64,000 nucleotides of DNA, from the NCBI GenBank assembly GCA_025056215.1, contig JANWWC010000001.1:434001-498000 (forward strand). Direction: 5' to 3'. Under the pieces are notes generated by a model. It saw nothing but the letters and a program-made list of their open reading frames with translations. It did no database searches and was not told the origin of the DNA. The position numbers were made by a program, and so were the translations under genes. Within the stretch, counting starts at the first letter, position 1, and each line of letters starts with the position of its first letter. Of this stretch, positions 27,635-37,144 are shown in pieces. Origin of the DNA: Cytophagales bacterium (GTDB taxonomy: Bacteria > Bacteroidota > Bacteroidia > Cytophagales > Flammeovirgaceae).

Positions 27635-27652
27635 AGTAAACTCTTTTGTTAC

Positions 27653-28147
27653 ATGGAAACAGAAGCTCAAAAAAAATTGCAATACCTTCAAAATAAAATT
27701 GAAGAATCTTTCATTTTTTACGACCGACGTAGACAAAACAACAAACTAAAAGCATTCAGACTTAAAATTAGTTCTACTATTCTTTCAGCACTCATTTCTG
27801 TATGCGGAGGAGCAGGTATTCTACAGAACGGAGTTTATAGCAGTTGGACAAATCTATTGGTATTACTCATGGGAGGCGCTGTTGTAGTCCTGAATACGTG
27901 GGACTCCTTCTATGAACATAAGGAACTTTGGGTAAAATATACGTTGAGTGTTCAACAGTTGTATGCTTTACGAGTAGCAACAGGCTATTTAGCTACATTT
28001 CCTGAAACAGTTACCTTAGAACAAGTGAATGAACTTTTTGAAAGATACGAAGAAATCATTCAAGAAGCTTCTAAACAATGGATGCAACTCCGATTAACTG
28101 ACAAAAAATCTTACCCTGATAATCCCGCTAATGCCGAGAAAAAATGA
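27653..28147 (+). CDS. DUF4231 (SLATT-like) two-TM protein
   Basis: The 164-residue product has an N-terminal helical stretch with YDRRRQNNKLKAFRLK, two adjacent membrane helices (about 42-60 and 64-82), and a C-terminal cytoplasmic helix containing WVKYTLSVQQLYALR. This layout is that of DUF4231 and of the related SLATT family, which in some bacteria are predicted pore-forming effectors next to nucleotide-sensing enzymes. No SMODS, SLOG or other sensor is present here. Its stop overlaps the ATG of the beta-helix gene (ATGA), so the two are translationally coupled. Function unknown. Confidence 0.7.
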   Translation: METEAQKKLQYLQNKIEESFIFYDRRRQNNKLKAFRLKISSTILSALISVCGGAGILQNGVYSSWTNLLVLLMGGAVVVLNTWDSFYEHKELWVKYTLSVQQLYALRVATGYLATFPETVTLEQVNELFERYEEIIQEASKQWMQLRLTDKKSYPDNPANAEKK

Positions 28148-29769
28148 AGCTTTTTATTTTTCTAATTTTATTTGCAATTTTTTCTTATGCACAAAAAAAG
28201 CAAATTCCTAAAATTTTATTAGAATGGGAAAAAAATCCGAACCAATCCCCCTTGATAGATTTTTCTTATGCAGGTTATCACCAGGGTAAGGAACTTCCCA
28301 CTCGCCACTACCAGGCTATAGGAAGAACCTTCTACGATGTCACCAATTTCGGTGCTATTCCTAACGATGGCAAAGATGACATAGAAGCCATTCAACGTGC
28401 AGTCGATTTTGTAGGACAAAATGGAGGAGGAATCATCACCTTCCCTCCAGGAGTTTTTGATTTTGACGTAAATACTCAAAAAAAATTTGTTGTAATTCGT
28501 TATTCTAATGTAATACTCTCAGGCTACGGAGAAAACATTGATGGTACTGTTTTATATGACCACTCTCCTTCTGATTACCACGACTTCTCTAAAAAATGGC
28601 TTGCTGGACTTTTTCCGAGTTTTTTTCTAATAAGTCCTCTCGAAAATGACACATCAGATTATCATCCTATCTCCAACATAACTAATCAACTTACAAGTGT
28701 AGCTTCTGCCAAGCGAGGTAGTACAAAACTCATAGTAAAAAATCCTGAACAACTTTTTATTGGACAAACTTACTTGCTCACTCAAAAATCAGAAGATACC
28801 TCTATGGTAGCAGAAATTGTTTATCCATTGCCTAAAGATAAAATTTCTGAAGGACATTTGTACATAGGAAACTCCACAGACGCCTGGGGGTATAAATTCC
28901 AAACACTGATTACTATCGTCGATATTCAAAAAAATCAAGTTACCATCGATGCTCCTTTGACGTGGAATATTTATGAAAAATATAATCCTGTTATATGGAA
29001 AATTCCAGTGATACATGAATCAGGAATCGAAAACTTTACGCTCCGAACTGCATGGAAAGAAGAATTTTTTCACCATAAAAACCCTATTCATGATAACGGA
29101 TGGGACGCTATTCGTGTGCGTTACGCTGTAAATTGTTGGGTACGAACCATTCGGTTCGAAAATGTTTCCAGCGCTGTACACTTTGTTTCTACTAAAAACT
29201 GCGTTGTTTACGACTGTAGAATTACAGGTAATCCAGGACATAACGGATTTGTATTGAGCGGTGCTTCTACTTACAATTTATTTTACCGATTGCAAGGAGG
29301 GCAACAAATGCATACTTATTCATTGAATGGCTTTGTTTCTGGAAATGTTATTAGTAAATCTTTTTCTGAAGAACCTTCCTCGATTGATAGCCACGGAACG
29401 CTCGGAATTTATAACTTGTTTGACAATATGCATGGTTGTGTTATGCGAAGTGGCGGAAATCAAAGTGTTACTTCTCCCCTACACGGCAGAGGATTGGTAC
29501 TTTGGAACATCGCTTTGGGGCTTCTTAATCCTTACAATTACCGAATCGTAGAAGATATTTGTAATATCAATCAGTACCCTGGCCTTATTGCTGTAGGAGT
29601 GTACTCTCCTTATCACCAACCGATTTATTTCATAGGAGAAGACGGAACAAGAATCTACAAAGACCGTAAAAACAACTGGGCAATTATCGAATTGCATAAT
29701 CAAATTATAAATATTCCTTCACTTTATGAATATCAGCGAGCAAAACGGTTCAAAACAAATCTTTACTAA
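28144..29769 (+). CDS. Secreted right-handed beta-helix protein, pectate-lyase/GH28-like
   Basis: The 541-residue protein has a signal peptide ending near SYAQ (residue 17). A Pectate_lyase_3-type entry follows (FYDVTNFGAIPNDGKDDIEA, GGGIITFPPGVF) and then repeated coil segments of a right-handed parallel beta helix (IENFTLRTAW, VRTIRFENVSSAVHF, CVVYDCRITGNPGHNG). Such proteins bind or cleave acidic polysaccharides such as pectin or alginate. No catalytic set can be assigned by eye, and no type IX sorting domain is evident at the C-terminus (RAKRFKTNLY). Start ATG 28144 overlaps the DUF4231 stop by 4 nt. Confidence 0.8.
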   Translation: MKLFIFLILFAIFSYAQKKQIPKILLEWEKNPNQSPLIDFSYAGYHQGKELPTRHYQAIGRTFYDVTNFGAIPNDGKDDIEAIQRAVDFVGQNGGGIITFPPGVFDFDVNTQKKFVVIRYSNVILSGYGENIDGTVLYDHSPSDYHDFSKKWLAGLFPSFFLISPLENDTSDYHPISNITNQLTSVASAKRGSTKLIVKNPEQLFIGQTYLLTQKSEDTSMVAEIVYPLPKDKISEGHLYIGNSTDAWGYKFQTLITIVDIQKNQVTIDAPLTWNIYEKYNPVIWKIPVIHESGIENFTLRTAWKEEFFHHKNPIHDNGWDAIRVRYAVNCWVRTIRFENVSSAVHFVSTKNCVVYDCRITGNPGHNGFVLSGASTYNLFYRLQGGQQMHTYSLNGFVSGNVISKSFSEEPSSIDSHGTLGIYNLFDNMHGCVMRSGGNQSVTSPLHGRGLVLWNIALGLLNPYNYRIVEDICNINQYPGLIAVGVYSPYHQPIYFIGEDGTRIYKDRKNNWAIIELHNQIINIPSLYEYQRAKRFKTNLY

Positions 29770-29905
29770 AAAATCTTAAACGTTTTTAAAAAACTTTCAA
29801 ACTCAATACTTCACAAACGAGTTTTTCCACTAACTTTGGTAAAAAAAGCAAGTAAAACCTTGTTTTCATTAAAACTTTGCTTTACTACCAGATAAATATT
29901 TTATT

Positions 29906-31696
29906 ATGAAAAACATACGCAACTTTTGTATCATCGCTCATATAGACCATGGCAAAAGTACCTTAGCTGACCGACTACTAGAAGAAACTCAAACTATAGA
30001 CAAACGCGAAATGCAAGACCAGTTGCTCGACAACATGGATTTAGAACGTGAGCGAGGCATTACTATCAAAGCTCATGCGATTCAAATGAAATATCATTAT
30101 AACGGAGAAGAATATATCCTCAACTTGATTGACACTCCAGGACATGTAGATTTTTCTTACGAAGTATCGCGGTCGATTGCTGCTTGTGAAGGCGCATTAT
30201 TAGTAGTAGATGCTTCTCAAGGGATTGAAGCTCAAACAATCTCAAACTTATACTTAGCACTCGGGCAAGATTTAGAAATCATTCCTGTTCTCAATAAAAT
30301 CGATTTGCCAAATGCTATGATTGAAGAAGTGAGCGACCAAATTGTCGATTTGCTTGGCTGTAAAAAAGAAGATATTATCCGAGCCAGTGGCAAAACAGGC
30401 TTAGGCGTACAAGATATTTTGCGCGCTGTTGTAGAACGAATTCCTCCGCCCAAAGGAGACCCGCAAGCTCCTTTGCAGGCTATGATTTTTGATTCTGTTT
30501 ACAATCCATTCCGAGGCGTTGAAGTGTATTTTAGAATTATGAATGGAACAATTCGCAAAGGAGATGCAGTTAAATTTATGAGTACTGGTGTCCATTATCA
30601 CGCTGATGAGATTGGAATCCTTAAATTCAAACAACAGCCCGTTCAAGAGCTCTCCGCTGGAAATGTAGGATACTTAATTTCTGGAATAAAATCAGCAAGA
30701 GAAGTAAAAGTAGGAGATACGATTACTCATGTAGCAAGACCATGCGCAGAAGCTGTCAAAGGCTTTGAAGATGTAAAACCTATGGTATTTGCTGGAATTT
30801 ATCCTGTAGATACTTCTGAGTTTGAGGAATTGCGCGCCTCTATGGAAAAACTCCAACTCAATGATGCTGCTTTAGTTTGGGAACCTGAAACTTCTGCAGC
30901 TCTCGGATTTGGGTTCAGATGCGGATTCTTAGGAATGCTCCATATGGAAATTGTACAAGAGCGACTGGAACGAGAGTTTAATATGACTGTGATTACAACC
31001 GTTCCTTCAGTACAGTTTCACGCTTATCTGACCAACGGTCAAATGGTCGTAGTAAATGCCCCTTCTGATATGCCCGAGCCAAGCCGTATCGACCACATTG
31101 AAGAACCATATGTAAACACAACCATCATCACAAAAGCAGAATACATAGGAAGTATTATAAAGCTATGCATGGAAAAGCGAGGTATGATTCTCAATCAAAC
31201 ATATTTAACAACTGACCGCGTAGAACTTAAGTTCGAAATGCCATTAGCTGAAATTGTATTCGATTTTTTTGATAAATTAAAAACCATTTCGCGAGGATAT
31301 GCTTCGTTAGACTACGAGATGGCTGGCTTCAAACCTTCTAATCTCGTAAAGTTAGATATTCTACTAAACGGAGACCAAGTAGATGCGCTCTCTGCAATCG
31401 TCCACCGAGACAAAGCTTACGATTATGGAAAACGTATTTGTGAAAAGTTAAAAGATCTTTTGCCAAGACAACAATTTGAAATTGCTATACAAGCTGCTAT
31501 TGGTTCAAAAGTAATTGCGCGCGAAACTGTCAAAGCTCTACGAAAAAATGTTTTGGCAAAATGCTACGGAGGCGACATCTCAAGAAAAAGAAAACTTCTC
31601 GAAAAACAAAAGGAAGGTAAAAAACGTATGCGTCAAATTGGAACAGTAGAAGTTCCACAAGAAGCATTTTTAGCCGTATTAAAATTAGATAACTAA
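29906..31696 (+). CDS. lepA: Elongation factor 4 (LepA)
   Basis: LepA is a ribosomal GTPase that affects translation under ionic stress and 30S assembly. The 596-residue protein shows G1 [13 protein letters not shown]3 DTPGHVDF, G4 NKIDLP and G5 ASGKTG, the EF-G-like domains, and the LepA-specific C-terminal domain with [43 protein letters not shown]. Length is typical. An isolated -7-like TAACTTTG lies 68 nt upstream. sodB follows 3 nt after the stop, and the pair looks co-transcribed. Confidence 0.97.
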   Translation: MKNIRNFCIIAHIDHGKSTLADRLLEETQTIDKREMQDQLLDNMDLERERGITIKAHAIQMKYHYNGEEYILNLIDTPGHVDFSYEVSRSIAACEGALLVVDASQGIEAQTISNLYLALGQDLEIIPVLNKIDLPNAMIEEVSDQIVDLLGCKKEDIIRASGKTGLGVQDILRAVVERIPPPKGDPQAPLQAMIFDSVYNPFRGVEVYFRIMNGTIRKGDAVKFMSTGVHYHADEIGILKFKQQPVQELSAGNVGYLISGIKSAREVKVGDTITHVARPCAEAVKGFEDVKPMVFAGIYPVDTSEFEELRASMEKLQLNDAALVWEPETSAALGFGFRCGFLGMLHMEIVQERLEREFNMTVITTVPSVQFHAYLTNGQMVVVNAPSDMPEPSRIDHIEEPYVNTTIITKAEYIGSIIKLCMEKRGMILNQTYLTTDRVELKFEMPLAEIVFDFFDKLKTISRGYASLDYEMAGFKPSNLVKLDILLNGDQVDALSAIVHRDKAYDYGKRICEKLKDLLPRQQFEIAIQAAIGSKVIARETVKALRKNVLAKCYGGDISRKRKLLEKQKEGKKRMRQIGTVEVPQEAFLAVLKLDN

Positions 31697-31699
31697 AAA

Positions 31700-32437
31700 A
31701 TGATGAACCGCAAAACATTCCTTAAACTTAGCACGACAGCTACTGCTGGCATTTTGTTGGGATGTTCCCCTAAAAACAGTCCCAAATCATCTTCTGTTTC
31801 TTCTGGTTCTACTCATTCGCTATCTCCCGTAGAATTTAGCTTGCCTCCGCTACCCTATCCCTCTAATGCCCTAGAGCCATTCATCGACCAACTTACTATG
31901 GAAATTCACCATGGCAAACATCATGGAGGGTATGTAAATAATCTTAATCAAGGCGTAAAGGCAGATGAGAAGTTCTATGGAAAAGAATTGGAAGAACTTT
32001 TAGCGTTCATCGAACCGTCAGACACTACTGTGCGCAACAACGGTGGAGGACATTATAACCACTCCTTATTTTGGAAACTTCTCAAACCGAATGGCGGAGA
32101 TCCTTACGGAAAGATTGCCGATGCCCTGAACGCGCAATTTGGAAGTTACGAGACCTTTAAAGAACAGTTCGATAAAGCAGCGAAGTCTGTTTTCGGGTCT
32201 GGGTGGGCGTGGCTTATTCGTACTTCAGAAAATAAATTAGTCATCACCACTACTCCTAATCAGGATAATCCTTTGATGAAAAAAATAGTTCCGGCTTCTT
32301 CACAAGGCAAACCTGTGTTAGCTATTGATGTGTGGGAGCATGCTTATTACCTTAAATATCAAAACAGACGTAACGAATATATAAGTGCTTTTTTCAACAT
32401 TATCAATTGGGACGAAGTAAATGCACGCTTGGGTTAA
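31700..32437 (+). CDS. Superoxide dismutase (Fe/Mn), exported lipoprotein form
   Basis: The enzyme turns superoxide into oxygen and hydrogen peroxide. The 245-residue product has all four metal ligands: H70 in [10 protein letters not shown]121 in YNHSLFW, and D210 and H214 in IDVWEHAYY. Before the catalytic domain is a lipoprotein signal with lipobox ILLGC (C22), followed by a Ser-rich linker, so this copy is anchored outside the cytoplasm, probably in the periplasm. The basic start NRKTFLKL resembles a Tat signal but lacks the twin arginine. Fe or Mn use cannot be told by eye. Its stop overlaps the end of the convergent MORN-type gene by 4 nt. ATG 31700 or 31703. Confidence 0.92.
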   Translation: MMNRKTFLKLSTTATAGILLGCSPKNSPKSSSVSSGSTHSLSPVEFSLPPLPYPSNALEPFIDQLTMEIHHGKHHGGYVNNLNQGVKADEKFYGKELEELLAFIEPSDTTVRNNGGGHYNHSLFWKLLKPNGGDPYGKIADALNAQFGSYETFKEQFDKAAKSVFGSGWAWLIRTSENKLVITTTPNQDNPLMKKIVPASSQGKPVLAIDVWEHAYYLKYQNRRNEYISAFFNIINWDEVNARLG

Positions 32438-33066
32438 TTTTTGTATCTAAAAGGTTTTTTCTTCCCCTTGGGCGAGTATTTAAACCATTCGCCCACTCTC
32501 ATTCCATTAGAGAAGTTTCCTTCCAGCTGAATTTTGCCTTGATCGTCAAAAAATTGCCACAACCCTTCTTCTTTTCCATTTAGATAGCTTCCTTTTTGTA
32601 CAAGAATACCTTTTTCATTGTATATTTCCCATTCTCCATGAGGAAGACCGTTTTTATAGGTACCTTTTTGGCGTATTTTGCCATCGGCGTAATAAAAAAG
32701 CCACACACCTTCGTACAAGTCATTTTTATAGACGCCTTCCTTTTTAACTTGTCCATTAGGATAGTATTCTTTAGCTTCTCCTTCTAATACGCCATGTTGC
32801 CAAGTTTCCACCGTCTGAAGTTTGCCCTGAAAATCGAAATATTCACAAGTTCCGTGCAAGTCTCCTTGCAGATAAAAAAGAATAGAGTTTATTACTCCAT
32901 TAGGATAATAATATATCCATTTGCCTTCTTTTAAACCATTTTTTATTTCTCCTTTAGCTTTAAGTTTTCCATCGGCATAAAACTCTTCTGCTGCTTCCTG
33001 TCCGTACGAAAACAAAGCATATCTTAAGAAAATAATCAGGAAAATTTTGCAGAAATTGTTATTCAT
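32434..33066 (-). CDS. Secreted MORN-variant (YwqK-type) repeat protein
   Basis: The 210-residue product has a signal peptide ([23 protein letters not shown]) and about seven tandem repeats of about 23 residues built around YYxNGQxKxxGxYKNGxxxGxW (for example [20 protein letters not shown]). These are MORN-variant repeats, often labelled toxin-antitoxin YwqK antitoxin in databases; nothing here supports a toxin-antitoxin role. ATG 33066 overlaps the preceding thioredoxin-like gene by 8 nt (coupled); longer in-frame starts would lie deep inside that gene. Its stop overlaps that of the convergent superoxide dismutase by 4 nt. Confidence 0.75.
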   Translation of the reverse strand: MNNNFCKIFLIIFLRYALFSYGQEAAEEFYADGKLKAKGEIKNGLKEGKWIYYYPNGVINSILFYLQGDLHGTCEYFDFQGKLQTVETWQHGVLEGEAKEYYPNGQVKKEGVYKNDLYEGVWLFYYADGKIRQKGTYKNGLPHGEWEIYNEKGILVQKGSYLNGKEEGLWQFFDDQGKIQLEGNFSNGMRVGEWFKYSPKGKKKPFRYKN

Positions 33067-33631
33067 TATTCTTGTCATTTTCAAGAAGAAGCTTATCAAT
33101 AGCTTTGATAAGCGCGGGCAATTTAGAAGGTCTCGGAGCATCATAAGAAACGATTTCACCTTTTTTGTTAATTAAAAGGTATTGAGGCAGAGAAATGATC
33201 TCTAAAGAGTCAGCCAAATCGTTATATTGTCCTTCAGGAGTCCATGCATTAAAATGGTAGCCTTTCATTCCTCCCCATTTCACAGCCTTCCTCCAATACT
33301 CTTTATTTTCATCGAGGTTCACATATAAAAAAGTTACATCTTTATTGGCAGTAGCCTGATACAAGGCAGGAAGATATTTCATTTCTTTCATACAAGACAA
33401 ACACCAAGAAGCCCAAAAATCTACGTATATCACCTTCCCCCGATGATGCTTAAGAAAGTACTGAAAAGTATGCATCGGAGTTTTTTTGGAATGAACAAAA
33501 ATAGGTTTAGAAGGTTGATGTCCATGCAATTGAAAATGATGCTCGCTATGAACTGTATCCTCAAAGGTTTCTTCTTGTGCCATCAAGCTATTGTAGAACA
33601 AAAAAATTCCAATTAGTAAAAGTATTTTCAT
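33059..33631 (-). CDS. TlpA-like periplasmic thioredoxin-fold protein
   Basis: The 190-residue protein has a signal peptide (cleavage near LMAQ, residue 19), a His-rich stretch (HSEHHFQLHGHQP), and a thioredoxin fold with the redox motif WASWCLSC at about residues 73-80 and the cis-proline loop SLPQYLLI. It probably reduces or exchanges disulfides of exported proteins. Its stop overlaps the start of the MORN-type gene by 8 nt, so the two are made together and may work on the same envelope target, which is inference. Confidence 0.85.
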   Translation of the reverse strand: MKILLLIGIFLFYNSLMAQEETFEDTVHSEHHFQLHGHQPSKPIFVHSKKTPMHTFQYFLKHHRGKVIYVDFWASWCLSCMKEMKYLPALYQATANKDVTFLYVNLDENKEYWRKAVKWGGMKGYHFNAWTPEGQYNDLADSLEIISLPQYLLINKKGEIVSYDAPRPSKLPALIKAIDKLLLENDKNNE

Positions 33632-33650
33632 TTTCTAAAATGCTTTAATA

Positions 33651-33681
33651 AACAAAAAAGACTGCTCACAGCACAGTCTTT
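33651..33681 (-). terminator. Rho-independent terminator of pnp
   Basis: On the minus strand the 8-bp arms AAAGACTG and CAGTCTTT (positions 33674-33681 and 33657-33664) enclose a 9-nt loop and are followed by a T-rich tract. This lies 22 nt past the pnp stop and upstream of the thioredoxin-like gene. Confidence 0.75.
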
Positions 33682-33702
33682 CGGAAAAATTTGATTTTAG
33701 CT

Positions 33703-35817
33703 TTATTTTTTAGGGAGCAATGCTTTTCTAGAAAGTCTAAATTTTCCACTCTTTTTATCAATTTCTAGAAGCTTTACTTTTATTTCTTCTCCAATTTCGA
33801 GTACACCTTCCAAATTGTCAATTCGCTTGTGGTCAATTTCAGAGATATGAAGCAAACCTTCTTTTCCTTTTAAAAATTCTACGAAAGCACCAAAAGGCTG
33901 AATGCTTTTAACAATTCCATCATAAACGGCACCTTCTATAGGAACCGCTACAATAGAGTTAATTGCTTTGATTGCTTTTTCCATTCCTTTGGCATCAGAA
34001 CAAAAGATATTTACCAAACCACAAGTAGGAGTTTCTTCAATAGAAATAATTGCACCTGTTTCTTTCTGAATACCTTGTATAATTTTTCCACCAGGCCCGA
34101 TAACAGCTCCGATTTGGTCGAGAGGAATTTCGATGACTGTTGAACGAGGAGCTTGAGGCTTATAATCAGGTCGTGGCTCTGAAATGGTTTTGTTCATTTC
34201 TGCAAGGATGTAAAGACGCCCTTCTTTGGCTTGCATAAGCGCTTCTCGCATAATTTCGAAAGTAAGTCCTTCTACTTTTAAATCCATTTGGACAGCTGTG
34301 ATTCCGTTTTGAGTACCTGCAACTTTAAAATCCATATCGCCCAAATGGTCTTCGTCCCCCAGAATATCTGTAAGAACGACATAGCGCCCTGTTTTAGCAT
34401 CAGAAATCATTCCCATCGCTACGCCTGAAACAGCATTTTTAATTTTGATACCAGCATCCATAAGCGCCATAGAGCCTGCGCACACTGTCGCCATGGAAGA
34501 AGAACCATTCGATTCTAAAATGTCAGACACTACCCGAATCGTATAAGGATTCTGGCTATCGGGAGGAAGTACACGTTTTAAAGCGCGATGCGCTAAATTT
34601 CCATGTCCGATTTCCCTACGTCCTGGGGCACGATTAGGTTTTACTTCCCCTGTCGAAAAGCCTGGAAAATTATAGTGTAAAATAAATTTACTGGATTCTT
34701 GATAAAGCGCTGCATCGACGCTCTGTTCATCTAACTTTGTACCTAACGTTACAGTAGTAAGTGACTGAGTTTCACCTCGCGTAAAGAGAGCAGAACCATG
34801 TGGAACAGGTAATAAATCCACTTCTGTATAAATAGGACGTATTTCTTTAGGACCTCTTCCATCCAAACGTATATTTGTATCGAGTACAGCATTGCGGCAC
34901 GCTTTCTTTTGGATTTCCTTCAAAAAGCGCTTCACCATCTCTTTGTCAATCGTTTCATCGTTTGCAATGGACTCTAAGAAAGCATTCTCAATTACTTGAA
35001 AACGCTCTTTTCTGACTTTTTTATTCTCAATTTTAGAAGTAGCCACCTCATACATCTGAGCATAAGTAGCATCCCATACTTTCTGGAAAACGGCTTCATC
35101 GTAAGGCAATCCTTTGTAAGCACGAGTCGGCTTTCCTACTTTTTCTTTAAGTTCTTTGAGCGCTTTGCAGTGTACTTTAATAACTTCATGAGCAAATCGC
35201 AGAGCCTCTATCATTTCGTCCTCTGAAATCTCGGAGGCTTCACCTTCTACCATCAAAATATTTTCTTCTGATGCACCTACGATAAAATCAAGCGTCACCT
35301 CATTCATAATAGAATAAGGCGGATTGATAATCAATTTTCCTTTATGCTTGGCTACGCGCACCTCAGAAATAGGTGCTATCACTGGAATATCTGAAACTGC
35401 TAGCGCTGCAGAAGCTGCAAGCCCCGCTAGTGCATCCGGTTGGGTATCTTTTTCAGCAGAGATTAGAAAGATATTAATTTGCGTTTCACAAATATAATCA
35501 TCGGGAAACATAGGCCGAATAGCTCTGTCTACCAAACGAGAAATTAAAATTTCATAATCAGAAAGTTTTCCTTCCCGTTTGATAAAACCACCTGGGATAC
35601 GGCCTGCTGCAGCAAACTTCTCTTGGTAATCCACGGATAACGGAAAAAAGTCAGTTCCTTCTTTGGGCTCAGAAACAGCACAAACAGTTGCCAACAACAT
35701 AGTGCCTCCCATACGAACAACTGCTGCACCATCTGCTTGACGCGCTAACTTGCCAGTTTCTATTTCAATTTTTCTACCATCAGGCAAAAGAATGGTTTGA
35801 GTTACGATGTTGAACAT
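33703..35817 (-). CDS. pnp: Polyribonucleotide nucleotidyltransferase (PNPase)
   Basis: PNPase degrades RNA 3' to 5' with phosphate. The 704-residue protein has the two RNase PH cores (first near 10-140, second near 320-540 with RTRGETQSLTTVTLGT-like LFTRGETQSLTTVTLG and GISDAKTG-type ISDAKTGRYVVLTDILGDEDH), a KH domain with GAVIGPGGKIIQ, and a C-terminal S1 domain (GIVKSIQPFGAFVEF, GLLHISEID). Length and order are standard. It is followed by a good terminator. In many bacteria rpsO lies next to pnp; here it does not, and no rpsO is seen in the window. Confidence 0.97.
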   Translation of the reverse strand: MFNIVTQTILLPDGRKIEIETGKLARQADGAAVVRMGGTMLLATVCAVSEPKEGTDFFPLSVDYQEKFAAAGRIPGGFIKREGKLSDYEILISRLVDRAIRPMFPDDYICETQINIFLISAEKDTQPDALAGLAASAALAVSDIPVIAPISEVRVAKHKGKLIINPPYSIMNEVTLDFIVGASEENILMVEGEASEISEDEMIEALRFAHEVIKVHCKALKELKEKVGKPTRAYKGLPYDEAVFQKVWDATYAQMYEVATSKIENKKVRKERFQVIENAFLESIANDETIDKEMVKRFLKEIQKKACRNAVLDTNIRLDGRGPKEIRPIYTEVDLLPVPHGSALFTRGETQSLTTVTLGTKLDEQSVDAALYQESSKFILHYNFPGFSTGEVKPNRAPGRREIGHGNLAHRALKRVLPPDSQNPYTIRVVSDILESNGSSSMATVCAGSMALMDAGIKIKNAVSGVAMGMISDAKTGRYVVLTDILGDEDHLGDMDFKVAGTQNGITAVQMDLKVEGLTFEIMREALMQAKEGRLYILAEMNKTISEPRPDYKPQAPRSTVIEIPLDQIGAVIGPGGKIIQGIQKETGAIISIEETPTCGLVNIFCSDAKGMEKAIKAINSIVAVPIEGAVYDGIVKSIQPFGAFVEFLKGKEGLLHISEIDHKRIDNLEGVLEIGEEIKVKLLEIDKKSGKFRLSRKALLPKK

Positions 35818-36003
35818 TTTTCAAATGAAATCAGGTTAATTTAGGGTTTTCAAAATATTAACAAATAAGCTACCTAAAATGCAAAAATATAACAAAATTT
35901 TGTATTGATTACACAGTTGTAGGTTGCTAATTTTTTTCCTTAATGGCATTTCTTCCATTTTCTTTCAATTATACAAACTTTAGTGCTCAGAAGCAAATTA
36001 TAA

Positions 36004-36035
36004 CAAAAAAACCTTATAGGGCACGCCTATAAGGT
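36004..36035 (-). terminator. Rho-independent terminator of the kinase gene
   Basis: ACCTTATAGG (36011-36020) pairs with CCTATAAGGT (36026-36035) across 5 nt; on the minus strand it is followed by TTTTTTG. It lies 29 nt past the sugar-kinase stop and ends the run lolA-to-kinase side. The rest of 35818-36064 holds only the pnp upstream region with no other gene visible. Confidence 0.78.
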
Positions 36036-36064
36036 GCTTAAGCGTTTATTTTTCTAATGGCAAC

Positions 36065-37099
36065 TTAGCGAGAAACTCGTCCTGAGCCATCTCCACTCAT
36101 AAGCGTTTCTACTTCTGATACAGTGACCAAGTTGAAATCTCCTTTGATTGTATGTTTTAAGCAAGAGGCCGCTACTGCAAAGTTCAAGGCTTTTTGGTCA
36201 TTATCTGGATACGTAATTAATCCATAAATCAATCCGCCCATAAAAGAATCGCCGCCTCCTACTCTGTCCACAATATGCGTGATTTGGTATTCAGGGGCTT
36301 GGTATAGTTTTTTTCCATCGTATAATACTCCCGACCAAGTATTATGAGAAGCAGATATCGAACCCCGCAAAGTAATAATCACTTTTTTAGCGCGTGGAAA
36401 CTTTTCCATTAGTTGCTTACAAACAGATTCGTAAGCAGATGCTTCTAGATGACCTTTGGTAACATCTACACCTTGAGGGTGTATCCCAAACACTTTTTCG
36501 GCATCTTCTTCATTGCCTAAAATGATATCACAGCCTTTTACCAACTCAGGCATCACTTCACTCGCCTTTTTGCCGTATTTCCAAAGATTTTTGCGATAAT
36601 TTAAATCAGTAGAAACTGTCACTCCCATTTTGTTAGCTACCTGAATTGCTTCTAAACAAGCATCAGCAGCGCCTTGCGAAATAGCAGGAGTGATACCTGT
36701 CCAATGAAACCATTGAGCATCTTTAAAAATTTCTTCCCATTTTATCATACCAGGCTTAATTTCTGCGATGGCAGAACCAGCGCGATCGTAAATCACCTTA
36801 GAAGCGCGCTGAACCGCGCCTGTTTCACAAAAATAAATGCCGATGCGCTCTCCTCCGTATATAATGTTGCTTGTTCCTACGCCATATTTGCGAAGCTCCA
36901 TTACGCATTTTTTTGCAATATCATTGTTAGGGAGTCGTGTAATGTAATCTGTAGGAATGCCGTAGTTTGCCAATGACACTGCCACATTAGCTTCTCCACC
37001 TCCAAAAGTAGCCTCAAAAGATTCAGCTTGTGTAAAGCGCAAAAAACCTGGAGGAGAAAGGCGCAGCATAATTTCTCCAAAGGTCACAACTTTTTTCAT
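36065..37099 (-). CDS. PfkB-family sugar kinase, 2-keto-3-deoxygluconate kinase-like
   Basis: The 344-residue ribokinase-family protein starts KKVVTFGEIMLRLSPPGFLRF, has the substrate region GGEANVAVSLANYG, and the PfkB signature RVGGGDSFMGGLIYG with the catalytic aspartate. The FGEIMLRLSPP and STDLNYRKNLWKYGKKASEVM stretches match the KdgK group, which phosphorylates 2-keto-3-deoxygluconate from pectin, alginate or hexuronate breakdown. The aldolase Eda (KDPG aldolase) is not next to it. This ties to the beta-helix proteins in the window only by pathway, not by operon. Other sugar specificity is possible. Confidence 0.8.
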   Translation of the reverse strand: MKKVVTFGEIMLRLSPPGFLRFTQAESFEATFGGGEANVAVSLANYGIPTDYITRLPNNDIAKKCVMELRKYGVGTSNIIYGGERIGIYFCETGAVQRASKVIYDRAGSAIAEIKPGMIKWEEIFKDAQWFHWTGITPAISQGAADACLEAIQVANKMGVTVSTDLNYRKNLWKYGKKASEVMPELVKGCDIILGNEEDAEKVFGIHPQGVDVTKGHLEASAYESVCKQLMEKFPRAKKVIITLRGSISASHNTWSGVLYDGKKLYQAPEYQITHIVDRVGGGDSFMGGLIYGLITYPDNDQKALNFAVAASCLKHTIKGDFNLVTVSEVETLMSGDGSGRVSR

Positions 37100-37144
37100 C
37101 TTATTTTAGTGTGTTTTAGGGTGATACAAGATTGTGTTACAAAT

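Noticed and set aside
27653-28147. DUF4231/SLATT-like protein as part of a nucleotide-signalling defence system
   Set aside because: There is no SMODS, SLOG, CD-NTase or other sensor gene nearby; the neighbours are PspA, an outer-membrane protein and a beta-helix protein.
32434-33066. MORN-variant repeat protein as the antitoxin of a YwqK toxin-antitoxin pair
   Set aside because: It is secreted, has no toxin partner and is coupled to a thioredoxin-like gene; the database label is generic.
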